A DNA stretch of 64,000 nt from Aquarana catesbeiana (GCF_042186555.1 NC_133328.1:62775685-62839684); one strand, 5' to 3'. Shown: positions 45,501 to 56,589, counted from the first letter of the stretch. The notes: generated by a model from the sequence alone, not told the origin. A program made the numbers and translations.

Positions 45501-46337
45501 CTAGACACAGAGCCTGCTTTGCCCTCTTTTATTGGCTTGTGACTGTCTGCCTCTCCTTGTTGGCCTTCCAGACATACTATTGGCCTGCAGTGAGATGTAG
45601 CTGCACAAAACTGGGATGTATATATATACCGATTATACTGCAGCTAGCAGAATCAACTGCCTGCCTGTAGTATTATTGGTATGAGAACACCTGCACTTGT
45701 CTTCAGGTAGCTATACTGTAGACACAGTACACTAACTGGAAATACTTCAAGAGCCCGCCTGTGCTATTAATAGTATCAGAAGAAGCACACAAGCACCTGG
45801 CTTCAGGTAGCTATACTGTAGGTGCAACTGTGCAAGGTTACACAGTACACTAACTGGAAATACTTCAAGAGCCTGCCTGTGCTATTAATAGTATCAGAAG
45901 AAGCACACAAGCACCTGGCTTCAAGTAGCTATACTGTAGGTGCAACTGTGCAGGGTACACAGTACACTAACTGGAAATACTGTAAAAACACCTGCCTGCC
46001 TGTCAGTATATTAGGAAGAGAATAACAGGAACAGATCTAGCTAAACTGAATACAGTCTATGCATATATATACACAATACACTGCAAGTGCAGCTAACTGA
46101 CTCAACCTGCCTACTCTATCTAACTTAAATCAAATGACACTGTCTCTCTGTCTATCTATCTTTCTCCACCACAACACACTACACAGGGCCGATGTGCAGG
46201 CGGCCTTATATAGTGTGGGGTGTGTACTATACCCCCTGAGCCATAATTGGCCAAAGCCTCCCTGGCGGCGCTGTGATTGGCCAAGCATGTGGGTCATAGT
46301 GCATGCTTGGCCAATCATCACCAACCCACCCATTCCA
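45501..46337. repeat. hAT 5' region with tandem repeats of about 120 bp
   Basis: Three related units (about 45690-45800, 45800-45920, 45920-46000) share CTTCAGGTAGCTATACTGTAG and CACTAACTGGAAATACT. A microsatellite-like TCTATCTATC tract is at 46150-46163 and an inverted pair TTGGCCAAGCATG / GCATGCTTGGCCAA at 46276-46313. This is the probable promoter side of the hAT gene; the exact border with ERV3 near 46338 is inferred from where integrase similarity starts. Confidence 0.5.
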
Positions 46338-46608
46338 GGTCCGTGATCAAGTTGTGGTCCAGAGGCTTCAGAAAGGTCAAAAGCCACAAGAGGTTCCATT
46401 CAGACCATTGACCAAAGTGGTAGCCGTCACCAGAACCGCCATCCTTACTGAGGAAAGTCCTACCTGGATCCATGCAAGCAAAATAAAGAAAGTTGATCTA
46501 AGCCCAGGAATTGAAGAAAGGCTGAAAAGAAGCGAAGCAGGTGTTTTAAGTCCTCAAAGGACAAGCATAGAAATAAAGGACAGTGATGTTGCTCATTTCT
46601 ACTTCTGA
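46338..46608 (+). pseudogene. ERV3 integrase C-terminal domain (remnant)
   Basis: VRDQVVVQRLQKGQK matches the GDxVLVKR start of the gamma-type integrase C-terminal domain, and PTWIHASKIKKV matches its conserved end. About 60 residues are recognisable before an unrelated or env-overlapping tail. The catalytic core and N-terminal zinc domain are absent, lost together with reverse transcriptase. Confidence 0.75.
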
Positions 46609-46619
46609 TCTTTGTCCCA

Positions 46620-47646
46620 ATGTGGATAATAACTAACTGTATCTATCATCCTGATGACTTAGGAGCCTTGATACCTATATGTGGTAAAAGCGAAGTACAC
46701 ACCAACCATACTGACTTCCACCCCAGAAATCACAGTAAAAGAGATATCTCTAATGAATTGATCAAAGAAATGGGTTTTTCTGAAAAAATGTTACTGTTAA
46801 AATTTAAATATGCTTATGCTAGAAAGTCAGGATATGAAAAATGCTGGATTTGTAGTAAGTTACACCCAGAAACTGCTAAGATCCCACTTTTAGCTGTCCC
46901 TCTAAACCTCAAGTCATTATTGAAAAATACTCTAGTCTTAAGTATTAAGAATGTCTCAGAAGGATACCGCAATCAGAAGTATTATGTTTTACATTTTAGG
47001 AATGACACATGAACACGAGTGGTGTGTTCAGTTAGGCAATACATCCAAAGGAGTAGGTATGTGTTCCAAGTCAGTATTCAACATTTCAAAGGGTATTCCC
47101 ATCCGTACTAGTAATTTTACACATACAGGTCAGTTGTGTAGTTACAAAAATCAATCCCTTAACAACACCATTAGTAAACTTACTACATACAAGAATACAA
47201 CCTCTGGGATACTTGTGGGTAAACTTGTTAGTGCTGCGCTTGAGGCTGGAGCTGAGCCCCAACATAGTTCTCTAAGAACTTTTTCATTGGAAAACAATAC
47301 ATACATATGCTGTGGTAAAATTTGTTACCCATGGATCCCTGCAGGAGTGAAAGGATGGTGTTATTTAGCACAGTTAGTACCAGTCATGTCAGCCCTAGGC
47401 CAGACTCAGGAGCATCACATACAAGTTACTTCAAGTCCAGTACATAGGTTAACTTATAAATACAAGAGAGAAAACCCACCTATGTTTTCTGCCTTGGATA
47501 AGATATGGACATGGTTTCCATCCTGGATAGGATGGGGCATAACCGTGATGGACAAATTAAATAACTACACTAGTCTAATAAATGATTTTATGGGAAAAAA
47601 ACTCCCAAGATATAGAACTACTCAATGTCGAGCTCAAAGCAATTAG
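46620..47646 (+). pseudogene. ERV3 env surface subunit (remnant)
   Basis: Two overlapping frames (46620-47012 and 46951-47646) are separated by a frame shift near 46990. The first holds a CWICSK motif of the CxxC type found in gamma-type surface subunits; the second has many Cys residues and several N-x-S/T glycosylation sites (NNT, NTT, NIS). The second ends at a stop before the transmembrane subunit. Identification rests on position after the integrase, motif type and glycosylation pattern. Confidence 0.7.
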
Positions 47647-48103
47647 AAGACAACTAGAGTTACATGAATTAGCTATTGAAAGCATGAGTGCAGCTCTAAC
47701 AGGTTTATGAGAAATGACCCAAGATTATGAATGTTGTACATGAATTCATAATACCAGCCTGGAAATCCCAGACTACTATGATGTTATAAATCAACACCGA
47801 ACACAGGTAAATGAATTAATGAAACAAGCAAGGGACATAGGTAATTATGGACGGAACCCCTTTTCTAGTTTAGGTTTAGGTGGAATGTTTTCATGGTTAA
47901 AGGACATAATGATTATGGTTATCATAGTACTATTGTTAGGATTGATAGGCTACCTGATTTTCAAGCTTATTTTGCTTTGTATTAGCAAATGCACTACACC
48001 AGGCCAACCTTCTCATGCATATACACTATATATGCAGCTTTATGTAAATGAATACAACAAACGTAACAAGAACTGTAGATTTCAAGAGGCTGCAGATCTG
48101 TAG
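47647..48103 (+). pseudogene. ERV3 env transmembrane subunit (remnant)
   Basis: The ectodomain region around 47650-47800 is broken by stops but retains a Cys-Cys pair (near 47733) of the kind found in the CX6CC motif. The open part 47819-48103 contains the membrane anchor (IMVIIVLLLGLIGYLIFKLI, about residues 33-52) and a cytoplasmic tail with further Cys. It lies just upstream of the polypurine tract. Confidence 0.7.
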
Positions 48104-48120
48104 AAAGTCATATTCATGAC

Positions 48121-48132
48121 TTAAGAGGGGGT
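48121..48132 (+). promoter_or_regulatory. ERV3 polypurine tract
   Basis: AAGAGGGGG ends one or two bases before the LTR start (TGAAAG at 48133). Confidence 0.7.
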
Positions 48133-48560
48133 TGAAAGTTTATGCTAAGCCTCCATTTTGTTCTGTCAGCCATCTTAAATAGTATGTACAGTTAGAATAA
48201 ATCTAGATCTAAATGAACTGTTCTCAAATACTTCTTATCTACACTTTCTCACTGTCTTTTACATTCCTTTAGCTGCCTTAGAACAAAGAACAAAGACTGC
48301 TTGTTCTGATTGCTTTGTAACTGCCTTAATATCTACTGAGCATGTTTTTAACTATGAAACTTCTGTGTGATTTTTAACTTGCTATAAGAAATCGCCTTCT
48401 GACAACTCAATACAATCAATTTCTAGAATGTAACATCGTGTGAGAGTCATTTCTTCATTCTCGGGAAACTGATTCCAGATATATATGAAATGCATAATAC
48501 ATCGATCCGAGGTCTGAGAGGTTAAAAGGGATCACCCTAGACACAGGATTAACCCTTTCA
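48133..48560 (+). repeat. ERV3 3' LTR
   Basis: It begins TGAAAG and ends CTTTCA, a 6-bp inverted end pair. It matches 19038-19483 over most of its length with substitutions and two indels, which indicates considerable age. Confidence 0.8.
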
Positions 48561-48565
48561 ATTAG

Positions 48566-48711
48566 AACTAAAGAAGTGGCTACAAATAAGCTATAAAACA
48601 TCTTCAAAATTACAGAACAAGCAGCTGAAAGTGACTAACTACTACTAGATGTATTATGATCTAGATAAATGAGAACTTTCACAGACATATGCACATTCTT
48701 AGCAATATCTG
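48566..48711. other. Short stretch between ERV3 and Harbinger MITE
   Basis: No feature recognised. It may continue the DIRS-like element on the minus strand. Confidence 0.25.
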
Positions 48712-48714
48712 TAA

Positions 48715-49148
48715 TGCCCCGTACACACGGTCGGATTTTCCGATGGAAAATGTCCGATCGGAGCGTGTTGTCGGAAATTCCGACCGTGTGTGGGCTCCAT
48801 CGGACATTTTCCATCGGATTTTCCAACACACAAAGTTGGAGAGCAGGAGATAAAATTTTCCGACAACAAAATCCGTTGTCGGAAATTCCGATCGTGTGTA
48901 CACAAATCCGACGGACAAAGTGCCACGCATGCTCAGAATAAATAAAGAGATGAAAGCTATTGGCCACTGCCCCGTTTATAGTCCCGACGTACATGTTTTA
49001 CGTCACCGCGTTTAAAACGATCAGATTTTCCGACAACTTTGTGTGACCGTGTGTATGCAAGACAAGTTTGAGCCAACATCCGTCGGAAAAAATCCTAGGA
49101 TTTTGTTGTCGGAATGTCTGAACAAAGTCCGACCGTGTGTACGGGGCA
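48715..49148. mobile_element. PIF/Harbinger-type MITE, copy 2 (434 bp)
   Basis: Ends TGCCCCGTACACACGGTCGG and its inverted partner, flanked by TAA on both sides (48712-48714, 49149-49151). Same length as copy 1 at 12057-12490 and in inverted orientation relative to it in the asymmetric interior (ACGTAAAACATGTACGTCGG-type segment). The long inverted repeats make a strong hairpin. It has no coding capacity. Confidence 0.75.
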
Positions 49149-49865
49149 TAAGAGTTACCAAAACCTAATGCACTATTTCCAACTCATTATGATCATGTCA
49201 GAACAATTCCAGTTGACTAACAACTTCTAGATTAACTGTACTTTTACTTTATAAAGTTGTCTAAAGATGCACCAAAGAGATGTTCGCCATCAAAAGGCAT
49301 ATGCGGCAAGAGCTTTTACAGTTCCACAGACATTCCGCCAATAAGTGACAGGATACTAATTTGCTAAATAAGACAAACAATATTGACTAATCCATCTACG
49401 CAGTATATCGTAGGACTGAAGGTTTTCGCTCTAAGTACTCCTCAGCTAAAGGCTTAGTAAGGAATTTGGTTGGATCATGTGACATAAGCTTAGTTCACTC
49501 CCCTAAGTTTTGACACAATGGCTATGGCAGTTTGCATAGTTGGGCCTGATAACAAAAACAGGGATTTGCAAAGGGCTTCTAAACATTTGTCAACTGGATC
49601 TGTAAATATTGGTGCATCCTCAATAGGTACAGTCAGTTTTTTGTTAAAGAGGGATATAGCTAGAACCAGGTGTGTTGCTAGGTCTGCAAAAGATCTGGGC
49701 CTATAGCCCATTGCAGCGGTCACCAACCGGGAGGGGGGCACGCCGGTGGTGAGCAATTTTTCGTTGGCAATGGCCGGTGTTGGCGGTTCAATCATCATGG
49801 CACCATGGTTGATATGGTGTCAGGGTGATTAAAGCGCATGGTTTCTAATGTTACATTCTAACATA

Positions 49866-50090
49866 TAATGTCACCAGATGCAGCTTGTTACTTGCCACTG
49901 TCACCTGCCACTAGATGTGGATTGTCACTTGCACCTGTCACCAGGCACCAGATGTGGATAGTCAGTTGCCATCTGATGTGGATTGTCACTTGCCACCATT
50001 TGCAGACTGTCACTTGCCACGTCACCTGCCACCATTTGCAGATTGTCACTTGTCACGTCACCTGTCACATGATGCGGACGTGGCAAGTGA
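49866..50090. repeat. Degenerate tandem repeat
   Basis: Variants of GTCACTTGCCAC and CACCTGCCACCATTTGCAGA alternate about ten times with a period of roughly 25-45 bp. Confidence 0.65.
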
Positions 50091-50659
50091 CATCTTTCGG
50101 GCGCTTTAGGAGCAGTGTATACACTGCTCCTAAAGTGCCCCTGCCATTGAAATCAGTGGGTAGCACCACCGAAGCACCTGCAAAGTACTTTGGCAGCAGA
50201 GCTTTGCGGGCGCTATTAACCCCTTCATAGCCCGCTAGCGAGTCAGTGTTCTCCTCATGATCAGCGGGCTGTGCTGGCAGTGAAGCCTAGTGCTGCTTTT
50301 TGGCTGAGGGCAGCTTAGTGGGTGATGAGGCTGGGGAGACTGCAGCTCTCTTACCTCTGTCAGATGAGGAGGAGAGGGAGGCTTCAGCCGTGGACTCGTC
50401 CATGTCAGAGTCTGGGTGACAAAGTCTCTGGGCAGTGGTTGTGGTGAGGCAGGGCGGCCGTTCTCTGCAGAGCCAACTTGGACTGCTGTGTGCTTCATGA
50501 ATAAATCTGAGGCGGTGGGCAGTGGCATCACTAGGGTTGGTGTCACCTGGTGTGGCAAAACATGGTGTCACCCCCCCTCCTGTCTATCCTGCCCAGCGCC
50601 CTGCAGGCAGTGCACGGTCACGAGGCGCACCTCCAAATGGCCCCTGTAAATTAAAGTAT

Positions 50660-51015
50660 AGGGTGGTATTGGGCAGGCTGGGGTTATATAGGGCAGGTTG
50701 GGGTGGTATAGGGCAGGCTGGGGTTGTATATGGCAGGCTGGGGTTGTATATGGCAGGCTGGGGTGGTATAGGGCAGGTTGGGGTGGTATAGGGCAGTTTG
50801 CGGTGGTATAGGACCATTTTTGGTGGTATAGGGCAGACTGGGGTGGTATAGGGCAGTTTGCAGTGGTATGGGGCAGGCTGCGGTGGTATAGGGCAGGTTG
50901 CGGTGGTATAGGGCAGGCTGGGGTGGTATAGGGCAGTTTGTGGTGGTATAGGGCAGGTTGCGGTGGCATAGGGCAGGTTGCGGTGGCATAGGGCAGGCTG
51001 GGGTGGTATGGTGCC
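50660..51015. repeat. 20-bp minisatellite
   Basis: About 18 tandem copies of GGTGGTATAGGGCAGGCTGG with point variants (GGCAGTTTGC, GGCAGGTTGC, GTTGTATA). Copies are 20 bp throughout, so the array gives apparent open frames of Tyr-Thr-Pro repeats on the minus strand that should not be taken as genes. Confidence 0.9.
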
Positions 51016-51926
51016 AGCTTAGGACTCTATGTAGTGACGTGCAGCAACTTACAGCATGCCTGAAGATGAAGACGCTCTGGCTGCTGTGTCCTCGTCTCTT
51101 TCTCCTTCAGCTGTGGGATCAGCCAGTGATTGAAGGAGTCTGTGGGAGGAGTCAGCCACACCCCCAGCTCCACCCACCAACTCCGGCTGCCTCCGGAGAC
51201 ATTGGAGATCCCAGAGGCCGAGGGACAGCTTAAGACGGGTGGGTGCTACAGGCAGCCTCCCCCGCACAGCTTGGTGCTCTGCTCACACCGCTCTTCTGCG
51301 GCTCTGCAAGCAGAAGTAGTGTGTAGCGGTGGGCGGCGGCCCCGGTGTTACCCCTCTGGCGGGTGTCACCCAGTGCAGCCCACCCCCCGCACCCCCATAG
51401 CAACGGTGGCGGGGACCCGATGTCTGCAATCACCGCTGGGCCATGATCTGCTGGTGTGCAGGGATCTCCTCCTCCCTGGGACAGACAGAATCGGCGGGCT
51501 GAGATGCAGAGAGCCGGGTTTTTCATCCTGTGAAGCGGATCACGCGGCCATACTGCTTGGCAGCCAGGACACACCCCCGCTTCTCTCCTCTCATCCGCCT
51601 CTCATGCTGTCCGCCCACCGCAGCCGCGGCCCGCTGGACAGGGACCCTGCAGCAAGAGACTCGGGGATCCAGATTTGGGGCTATAGCCCCAATAGCCACC
51701 CCCTAGCAACACCACTGGCTAGAACTATAGCGGGAGCAACAAATTTCTTAATAAAAGTCTCCTGAAATAGATATTGGTCATTTATTGGTAATTTTACTGA
51801 CACTTTGAAGAGAGAGGATAACTTATCAGGATTTTTCCAGTCTTTGTACAGAACAGGTTCAAGTAAGGAGTGTACCAAAAAAGTTTTGACAGTCTTGGGG
51901 CCTTTCAGGAATCCCGAAAGTATTAT

Positions 51927-52403
51927 AGTGTTACTAAACCCAGGACCCTGCATTCACTATATCTGGTCTCCCACAGTACACAGAACATGGAAATGCAATT
52001 GTTTTAGTAAATATAAACTGATAAATGCCTATTCTCATCAGTAGTATATAGCAGTCTTATGACTTCTATCAGTGTCTGGATAAAGCTTGTAGGAGGAGTT
52101 CTCATTCTCATCTGACTGTCTTATGAGGCTGTATGACCCCTGACCATCTGTCTGGACAGTGCTGATTGGCCCTGTGCTGATCACATGCACCCTCCCAAAA
52201 AAAACTGTCTAGCAATACACACCAAACTGAGCATGTGCGGAATACTCCCAAGGCTCTGTAACTATCAGGAGATGGATTAGGGACAGTGGAAGAAGAGGCT
52301 TTTTACACAATGCTGATTAACCCCTTAGGTTCCACAGTGAGTATAATAACCATGCTTTACTGCATATACAGACTGATTTTACTGTTGTGGGTTTAGTAAC
52401 ACT
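51927..52403. mobile_element. MITE with AGTGTTACTAAACCC ends
   Basis: The left end AGTGTTACTAAACCC (51927-51941) is exactly inverted at the right (GGGTTTAGTAACACT, 52389-52403), followed by TTAA (52404-52407 region, as TTTAAC). The left flank is not TTAA, so the target duplication is unclear. It has no coding capacity. Confidence 0.65.
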
Positions 52404-52926
52404 TTAACAGCACCAGTATCAGCCATGAGTTGTTCCAGATTTAAGCAGGTTTTGCATTACGTCAATAAGAACCTAAAGGTATCTTTAAAGCGTATCTCTA
52501 CCTAAAAGCAAAAATGTATTATATTGCAACTTACAAATCCTTAAATCTGGTGGCTGTATCAGTTTACCTTTTTTTTCCTTTATTCTCACTGTGTGATCTG
52601 GCCAGTAAGTCTGTTATTTTTTAACTTCCTTTAACAGACCAAGCTGTATAGCAAAAGTATTAATTAGAGGGTTGAAACAAACAATTTAGCATTGACAGGG
52701 GTGCTTACAATGGTCATCTTTCATTCATTTAGTTAAACCTGTATCTCAAAAGAAAAAAAACTGTGTATGTAATTTAAAAAGCAAGGGTCCATGCACACTG
52801 GGCAGCAGAAACAATGCCAGAACTGCCAGCAGAATAAAGTATAAAAAATGCTCCTATGTAGCATATTGTACATGCTTTTAGGCACGTTTATGCCCGTTCA
52901 TATTTATAAATGTTTTTCCCCAAAAC
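52404..52926. other. Unassigned, repeat remnants
   Basis: The phrase AAAGCGTATCTCTACCTAAA (52487 on) resembles the inverted end of sequence at 56880-56905 (GTTTAGATACGCTTTAAG), so a degraded MITE of that family is likely. Nothing else recognised. Confidence 0.35.
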
Positions 52927-52982
52927 ACTAGAAAAAATGTACACTTAAAAATGCTTGACGCATCTAAATGCTGCGTTTAGGC

Positions 52983-55466
52983 CAGTGTTAATTTTGCCTA
53001 CTAAAATATTTTCGTTGACTAAATTAACACTATTTTCGTCGACTAAAATACAACTAAAACAAAAACAATTGAAATTACTAAAATACGACTAAAACTAAAA
53101 TGGCATTTTAGTCAAAAGACTAAAATACAGCTAAAAATAAAATGGCATTTTAGTCAAAAGACTATGACTAAAACTAAATTGAAATTTAACATCAAAATTA
53201 ACACTGCACTACCACATATGAATCGGTAGGGGGCAGTCACTAAACTGCTGAAAGAAAGAAAAAAAATAAGAAAAAGGCTTTTCTTTTTTTTTTCTTTATT
53301 GATATTTATTGTTAGTAATATATTCAGGTAATAGGGATGAGCTTCGAGTTCGAGTCGAACTCATGTTCGACTCGAACATTGGCTGTTCGCAAGTTCGCCG
53401 AACAGCGAACAATTTGGGGTGTTCGCGGCAAATTCGAATGCCGCGCAACACCCTTTTAAAAGTCTATGGGAGAAATCAAAAGTGCTAATTTTAAAGGCTT
53501 ATATGCAAGTTATTGTCATAAAAAGTGTTTGGGGACCCGGGTCCTGCCCCAGGGGACATGGATCAATGCAAAAAAAGTTTTAAAAACGGCCGTTTTTTCG
53601 GGAGCAGTGATTTTAATAATGCTTAAAGTAAAACAATAAAAGTGTAATATCCCTTTAAATTTCGTAGCTGGGGGGGTGTCTATAGTATGCCTGTAAAGGG
53701 GCGCATGTTTCCCATGTTTAGAACAGTCTGACAGCAAAATGACATTTCGAAGGAAAAAACCCATTTAAAACTACTCGCGGCTATTGCATTGCCGACAATA
53801 CACATAGAAGTTCATTGATAAAAACGGCATGGGAATTCCCCACAGGGGAACCCCGAACCAAAATTTAAAAAAAAATGACGTGGGAGTCCCCCTAAATTCC
53901 ATACCAGGCCCTCCAGGTCTGGTATGGATATTAAGGGGAACCCCGGCCAAAAAAAAAAAAATGGCGTGGGGTCCCCCCAAAAATCCATACCAGACCCTTA
54001 TCCTTATCCCTTAACATTTTTGACAGTTTTTTAGTGAAATGGTAGGGGTAAGTACCCCCTTACCATTTCACACGGGGGGGCGGGATCTGGGGGTCCCCTT
54101 GTTAAAGGGGGCTTTCAGATTCCGATGAGCCCCCCGCCCGCAGACCCCCACAACCACCGGTCAGGGTTGTGGGGATGAAGCCCTTGTCCTCATCAACATG
54201 GGGACAAGGTGTTTTGGGGGCTACCCCAAAGCACCCTCCCAATGTTGAGGGCATGTGGCCTGGTACGGTTCAGGAGGGGGGGGCGCACTCTCGTCCCCCC
54301 CTCTTTTCCTGCGGCCTGCCAGGTTGCGTGCTCGGATAAGGGTCTGGCATGAAATTTAGGGGGAACCCCACGTCATTTTTTTTTAAAATTTTGGCCGGGG
54401 TTCCCCTTAATATCCATACCAGACCTGAAGGGCCTGGTATGGAATTTAGGGGGACTCCCACGTCATTTTTTTTTTTTTAATTTTGGTTCGGGGTTCCCCT
54501 GTGGGGAATTCCCATGCCGTTTTTATCAATGAACTTCTATGTGTATTGTCGGCAATGCAATAGCCGCGAGTAGTTTTAAATGGGTTTTTTCCTTCGAAAT
54601 GTCATTTTGCTGTCAGACTGTTCTAAACACGGGAAACATGCGCCCCTTTACAGGCATACTATAGACACCCCCCAGCTACGAAATTTAAAGGGATATTACA
54701 CTTTTATTGTTTGACTTTAAGCATTATTAAAATCACTGCTCCTGAAAAAACGGCCATTTTTAAAACTTTTTTTGCATTGATCCATGTCCCCTGGGGCAGG
54801 ACCCGGGTCCCCAAACACTTTTTTATGACAAATAACTTGCATATAAGCCTTTAAAATTAGCACTTTTGATTATTCATGTTGGTGTCTCATAGACTTTAAC
54901 GGTATTCGCGTGTTCGAACGAACTTTTTTCCTGTTCGCATGTTCTGGTGCGAACCGAACAGGGGGGTGTTCGGCTCATCCCTATCAGGTAATATGTACAA
55001 TGGCATTACAGCCAATAGAGTTTACAGTTTTTTGGGTTTTTTTATATTTTCAAGTTGCACTTCTGCTTGTCAAAAAGCAATATTTTTGTTTAGGAAACTT
55101 GGTTTTATTTATAAAGACGTTATATATCACAACGGCTAAATCTGTGTCTGTAGTGCATGTTCAACCCTTAATACCAGAAATAATAACATGCTATTCGATT
55201 TTTACTCCAGGAGTATATAATGAATTTGGCAATTTCATTATATCCTATCCTATCCTAACTGCATTCAAATTTAAATCCATTAGATTTTAATTGATTAAAT
55301 GTACTAGAGATTTTAGTCTACTAAAATATGACTAAAACAATTCAGATGACTAAAATACGACTAAAACTAAAATGGTATTTTAGTCAAAAGACTAAAATAC
55401 GAATAAAACTAAAATGGCATTTTAGTCAAAAGACTATGACTAAAACTAAATGGAAATTTGACTTAG
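52983..55466. mobile_element. hAT-type MITE rich in CTAAAATA, copy 1
   Basis: It starts CAGTGTTAATTTTGCC and is flanked by GTTTAGGC (52975-52982 and 55467-55474), an 8-bp duplication. The edges are made of repeated GACTAAAATACGACTAAAAC and TGGCATTTTAGTCAAAAGAC words in inverted orientation. The right end is shortened relative to copy 2. It is split by the foldback hAT at 53332-54983. Confidence 0.7.
53332..54983. mobile_element. Foldback hAT element, 1.65 kb
   Basis: Ends TAGGGATGAGC and GCTCATCCCTA with the perfect 8-bp duplication TCAGGTAA (53324-53331, 54984-54991). The arms are inverted copies of about 700 bp: GGGGACCCGGGTCCTGCCCC near 53531 recurs inverted as GGGGCAGGACCCGGGTCCCC near 54793, and GTATGGATATTAAGGGG near 53922 recurs inverted near 54405. 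The centre (54080-54290) is single-copy and G-rich. It has no transposase. Confidence 0.85.
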
Positions 55467-55656
55467 GTTTAGGCACGTCAAGTGTTTTTTCTGCCCCAAA
55501 GCTCCTCTCAAAAATGCACTTGTGATGTCTGAAAAAGGCCCAAATGTGCATGGACACATAGGCTAAAAAAACGCTGCTTCTACAGACTGAAAGAAGAAAA
55601 CGGCAAATGTCTGTATAAGCAGCATTTTTATGCCCCGTGCACCTAGAGGTGCTTAA

Positions 55657-56585
55657 TCGCTTGCTGACCGCCGCACGCCGATTTACGTTGGAAGAATGGC
55701 ACGGGCAGGCAAAAGGGGCGTACCTGTACGACCCTTTGAATTTGCTGCATGCCGCGGGAGTGTGCCCACGGGTACTGTGAACTCGATGTTCGCCGGCGGC
55801 CTCTGATTCCGGCGAGGAGAGGCAGAGCGGGGAGATGCCTATGTAAACAGGCATTTCCCTGCTCTGCCTAGTGACATGACAGAGATCTACTGCTCCCCTG
55901 TTATCAGGAGCAGTGATCTCTGTCATGTTGTAGTGAGTCCATCCCCCCTACAGTTAGAACACATCCAGGGAACACACTTAACCCCTTGCTCACCCCCTAG
56001 TGTTTAACCCCTTCCCTGCCAGTGTCATTTATACAGTAATCAGTGGCTATTTGTAGCTCTGATTGCTGTATAAATGTCAATGATCCTAACATAGTGTCAA
56101 AAGTGTCATAAAAATCTCAGATTGCCGTCATTACTAGTAAAAAAATAAAATAAATAAATAATAATAATAAAAATGCCATAAATCTATCCCCTATTTTGTA
56201 AACGCTATAACTAACCAATCAATATACACTTATTGCGAATTTTTTTTACCAAAAATATGTAGAAGAATACATATCAGCCTAAACTGTGGAAGAAATTTGT
56301 TTTTTTATATATTTTTTGGGGATAGTTATTATAGCAAAAAGTAAAAAATATTGCTTTTTTTCAAAATTGTCGCTCTTTTTTTGTTTATAGCACAAAAAAT
56401 AAAAACCGCAGAGGTGATCAAATACCACCAAAAGAAAGCTCTATTTGTGGGGTAAAAAAGGACATCAATTTAGTTTGGGTACAACATCGCATGACCGCAC
56501 AATTGTCAGCTAAATTGGCGCAGTGCCGAATCACAAAAAAATGTCGTGGTCAGGAAGGGGGTAAATCCATCCGGGGCTGAAGTGG
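55657..56585. mobile_element. TTAA-family MITE (piggyBac-like), 929 bp
   Basis: Flanked by TTAA at 55653-55656 and 56586-56589. It ends CGGGGCTGAAGTGG on the right and starts TCGCTTGCTGACCGCC on the left. The interior shares GCTATAAC, the CATTTATACAGTAATCAG palindrome and the GGAAGGGGGTAAAT block with 18279-18856, 58870-59500 and 61866-62389. No coding capacity. Confidence 0.7.
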
Positions 56586-56589
56586 TTAA

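Larger units (their letters stand above)
19038..48560 (+). mobile_element. ERV3: gamma-type retrovirus stretched by nested insertions
   Basis: LTRs at 19038-19483 and 48133-48560 are flanked by the 5-bp duplication ATTAG (19033-19037 and 48561-48565), proving one original insertion. The order is LTR, tRNA-Pro primer site, leader, gag, protease, integrase tail, env, polypurine tract, LTR. Reverse transcriptase, RNase H and most of the integrase are missing. The Penelope dimer (20338-42097) sits in the leader, and a hAT fragment lies where pol should be. All genes carry stops or frame shifts and the LTRs differ by indels, so the copy is old and dead. Confidence 0.85.
49667..51717. mobile_element. 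Non-autonomous hAT element, 2.05 kb
   Basis: Ends CAGGTGTGTTGCTAGG and CCTAGCAACACCACTG match as inverted repeats at 14 of 16 positions, with a second inverted block GGGCTATAGCCC further in. The flanks carry the perfect 8-bp duplication GCTAGAAC (49659-49666, 51718-51725). The interior is GC-rich, contains two tandem-repeat fields and no transposase. It splits an otherwise continuous reading frame. Confidence 0.8.
49252..51926 (-). pseudogene. Probable DIRS-type gag, split by hAT element
   Basis: On the minus strand an open stretch at 51718-51926 (DKLSSLFKVSVKLP..KKFVAPAIVLA) continues, after the hAT at 49667-51717, as SLFNKKLTVPIEDAPIF and LCKSLFLLSGPTMQTAIA to 49490. Stops follow, then PFDGEHLFGASLDNFI at about 49255-49305. 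The last block and its distance resemble the LPF-G-LFG-LD motif of DIRS-type Gag proteins, from memory. The frame is continuous across the hAT site. No tyrosine recombinase or reverse transcriptase is visible nearby. Confidence 0.45.

Noticed and set aside
50568..50989. Overlapping frames of Tyr-Thr-Pro repeats on the minus strand
   Set aside because: They translate the 20-bp minisatellite; regular period and lack of other sequence argue against a real protein.
55426..55926. 166-codon minus-strand frame
   Set aside because: It spans the boundary of two MITEs and translates their repeats; a shorter version recurs at 58717-59067 with the segmental duplication.
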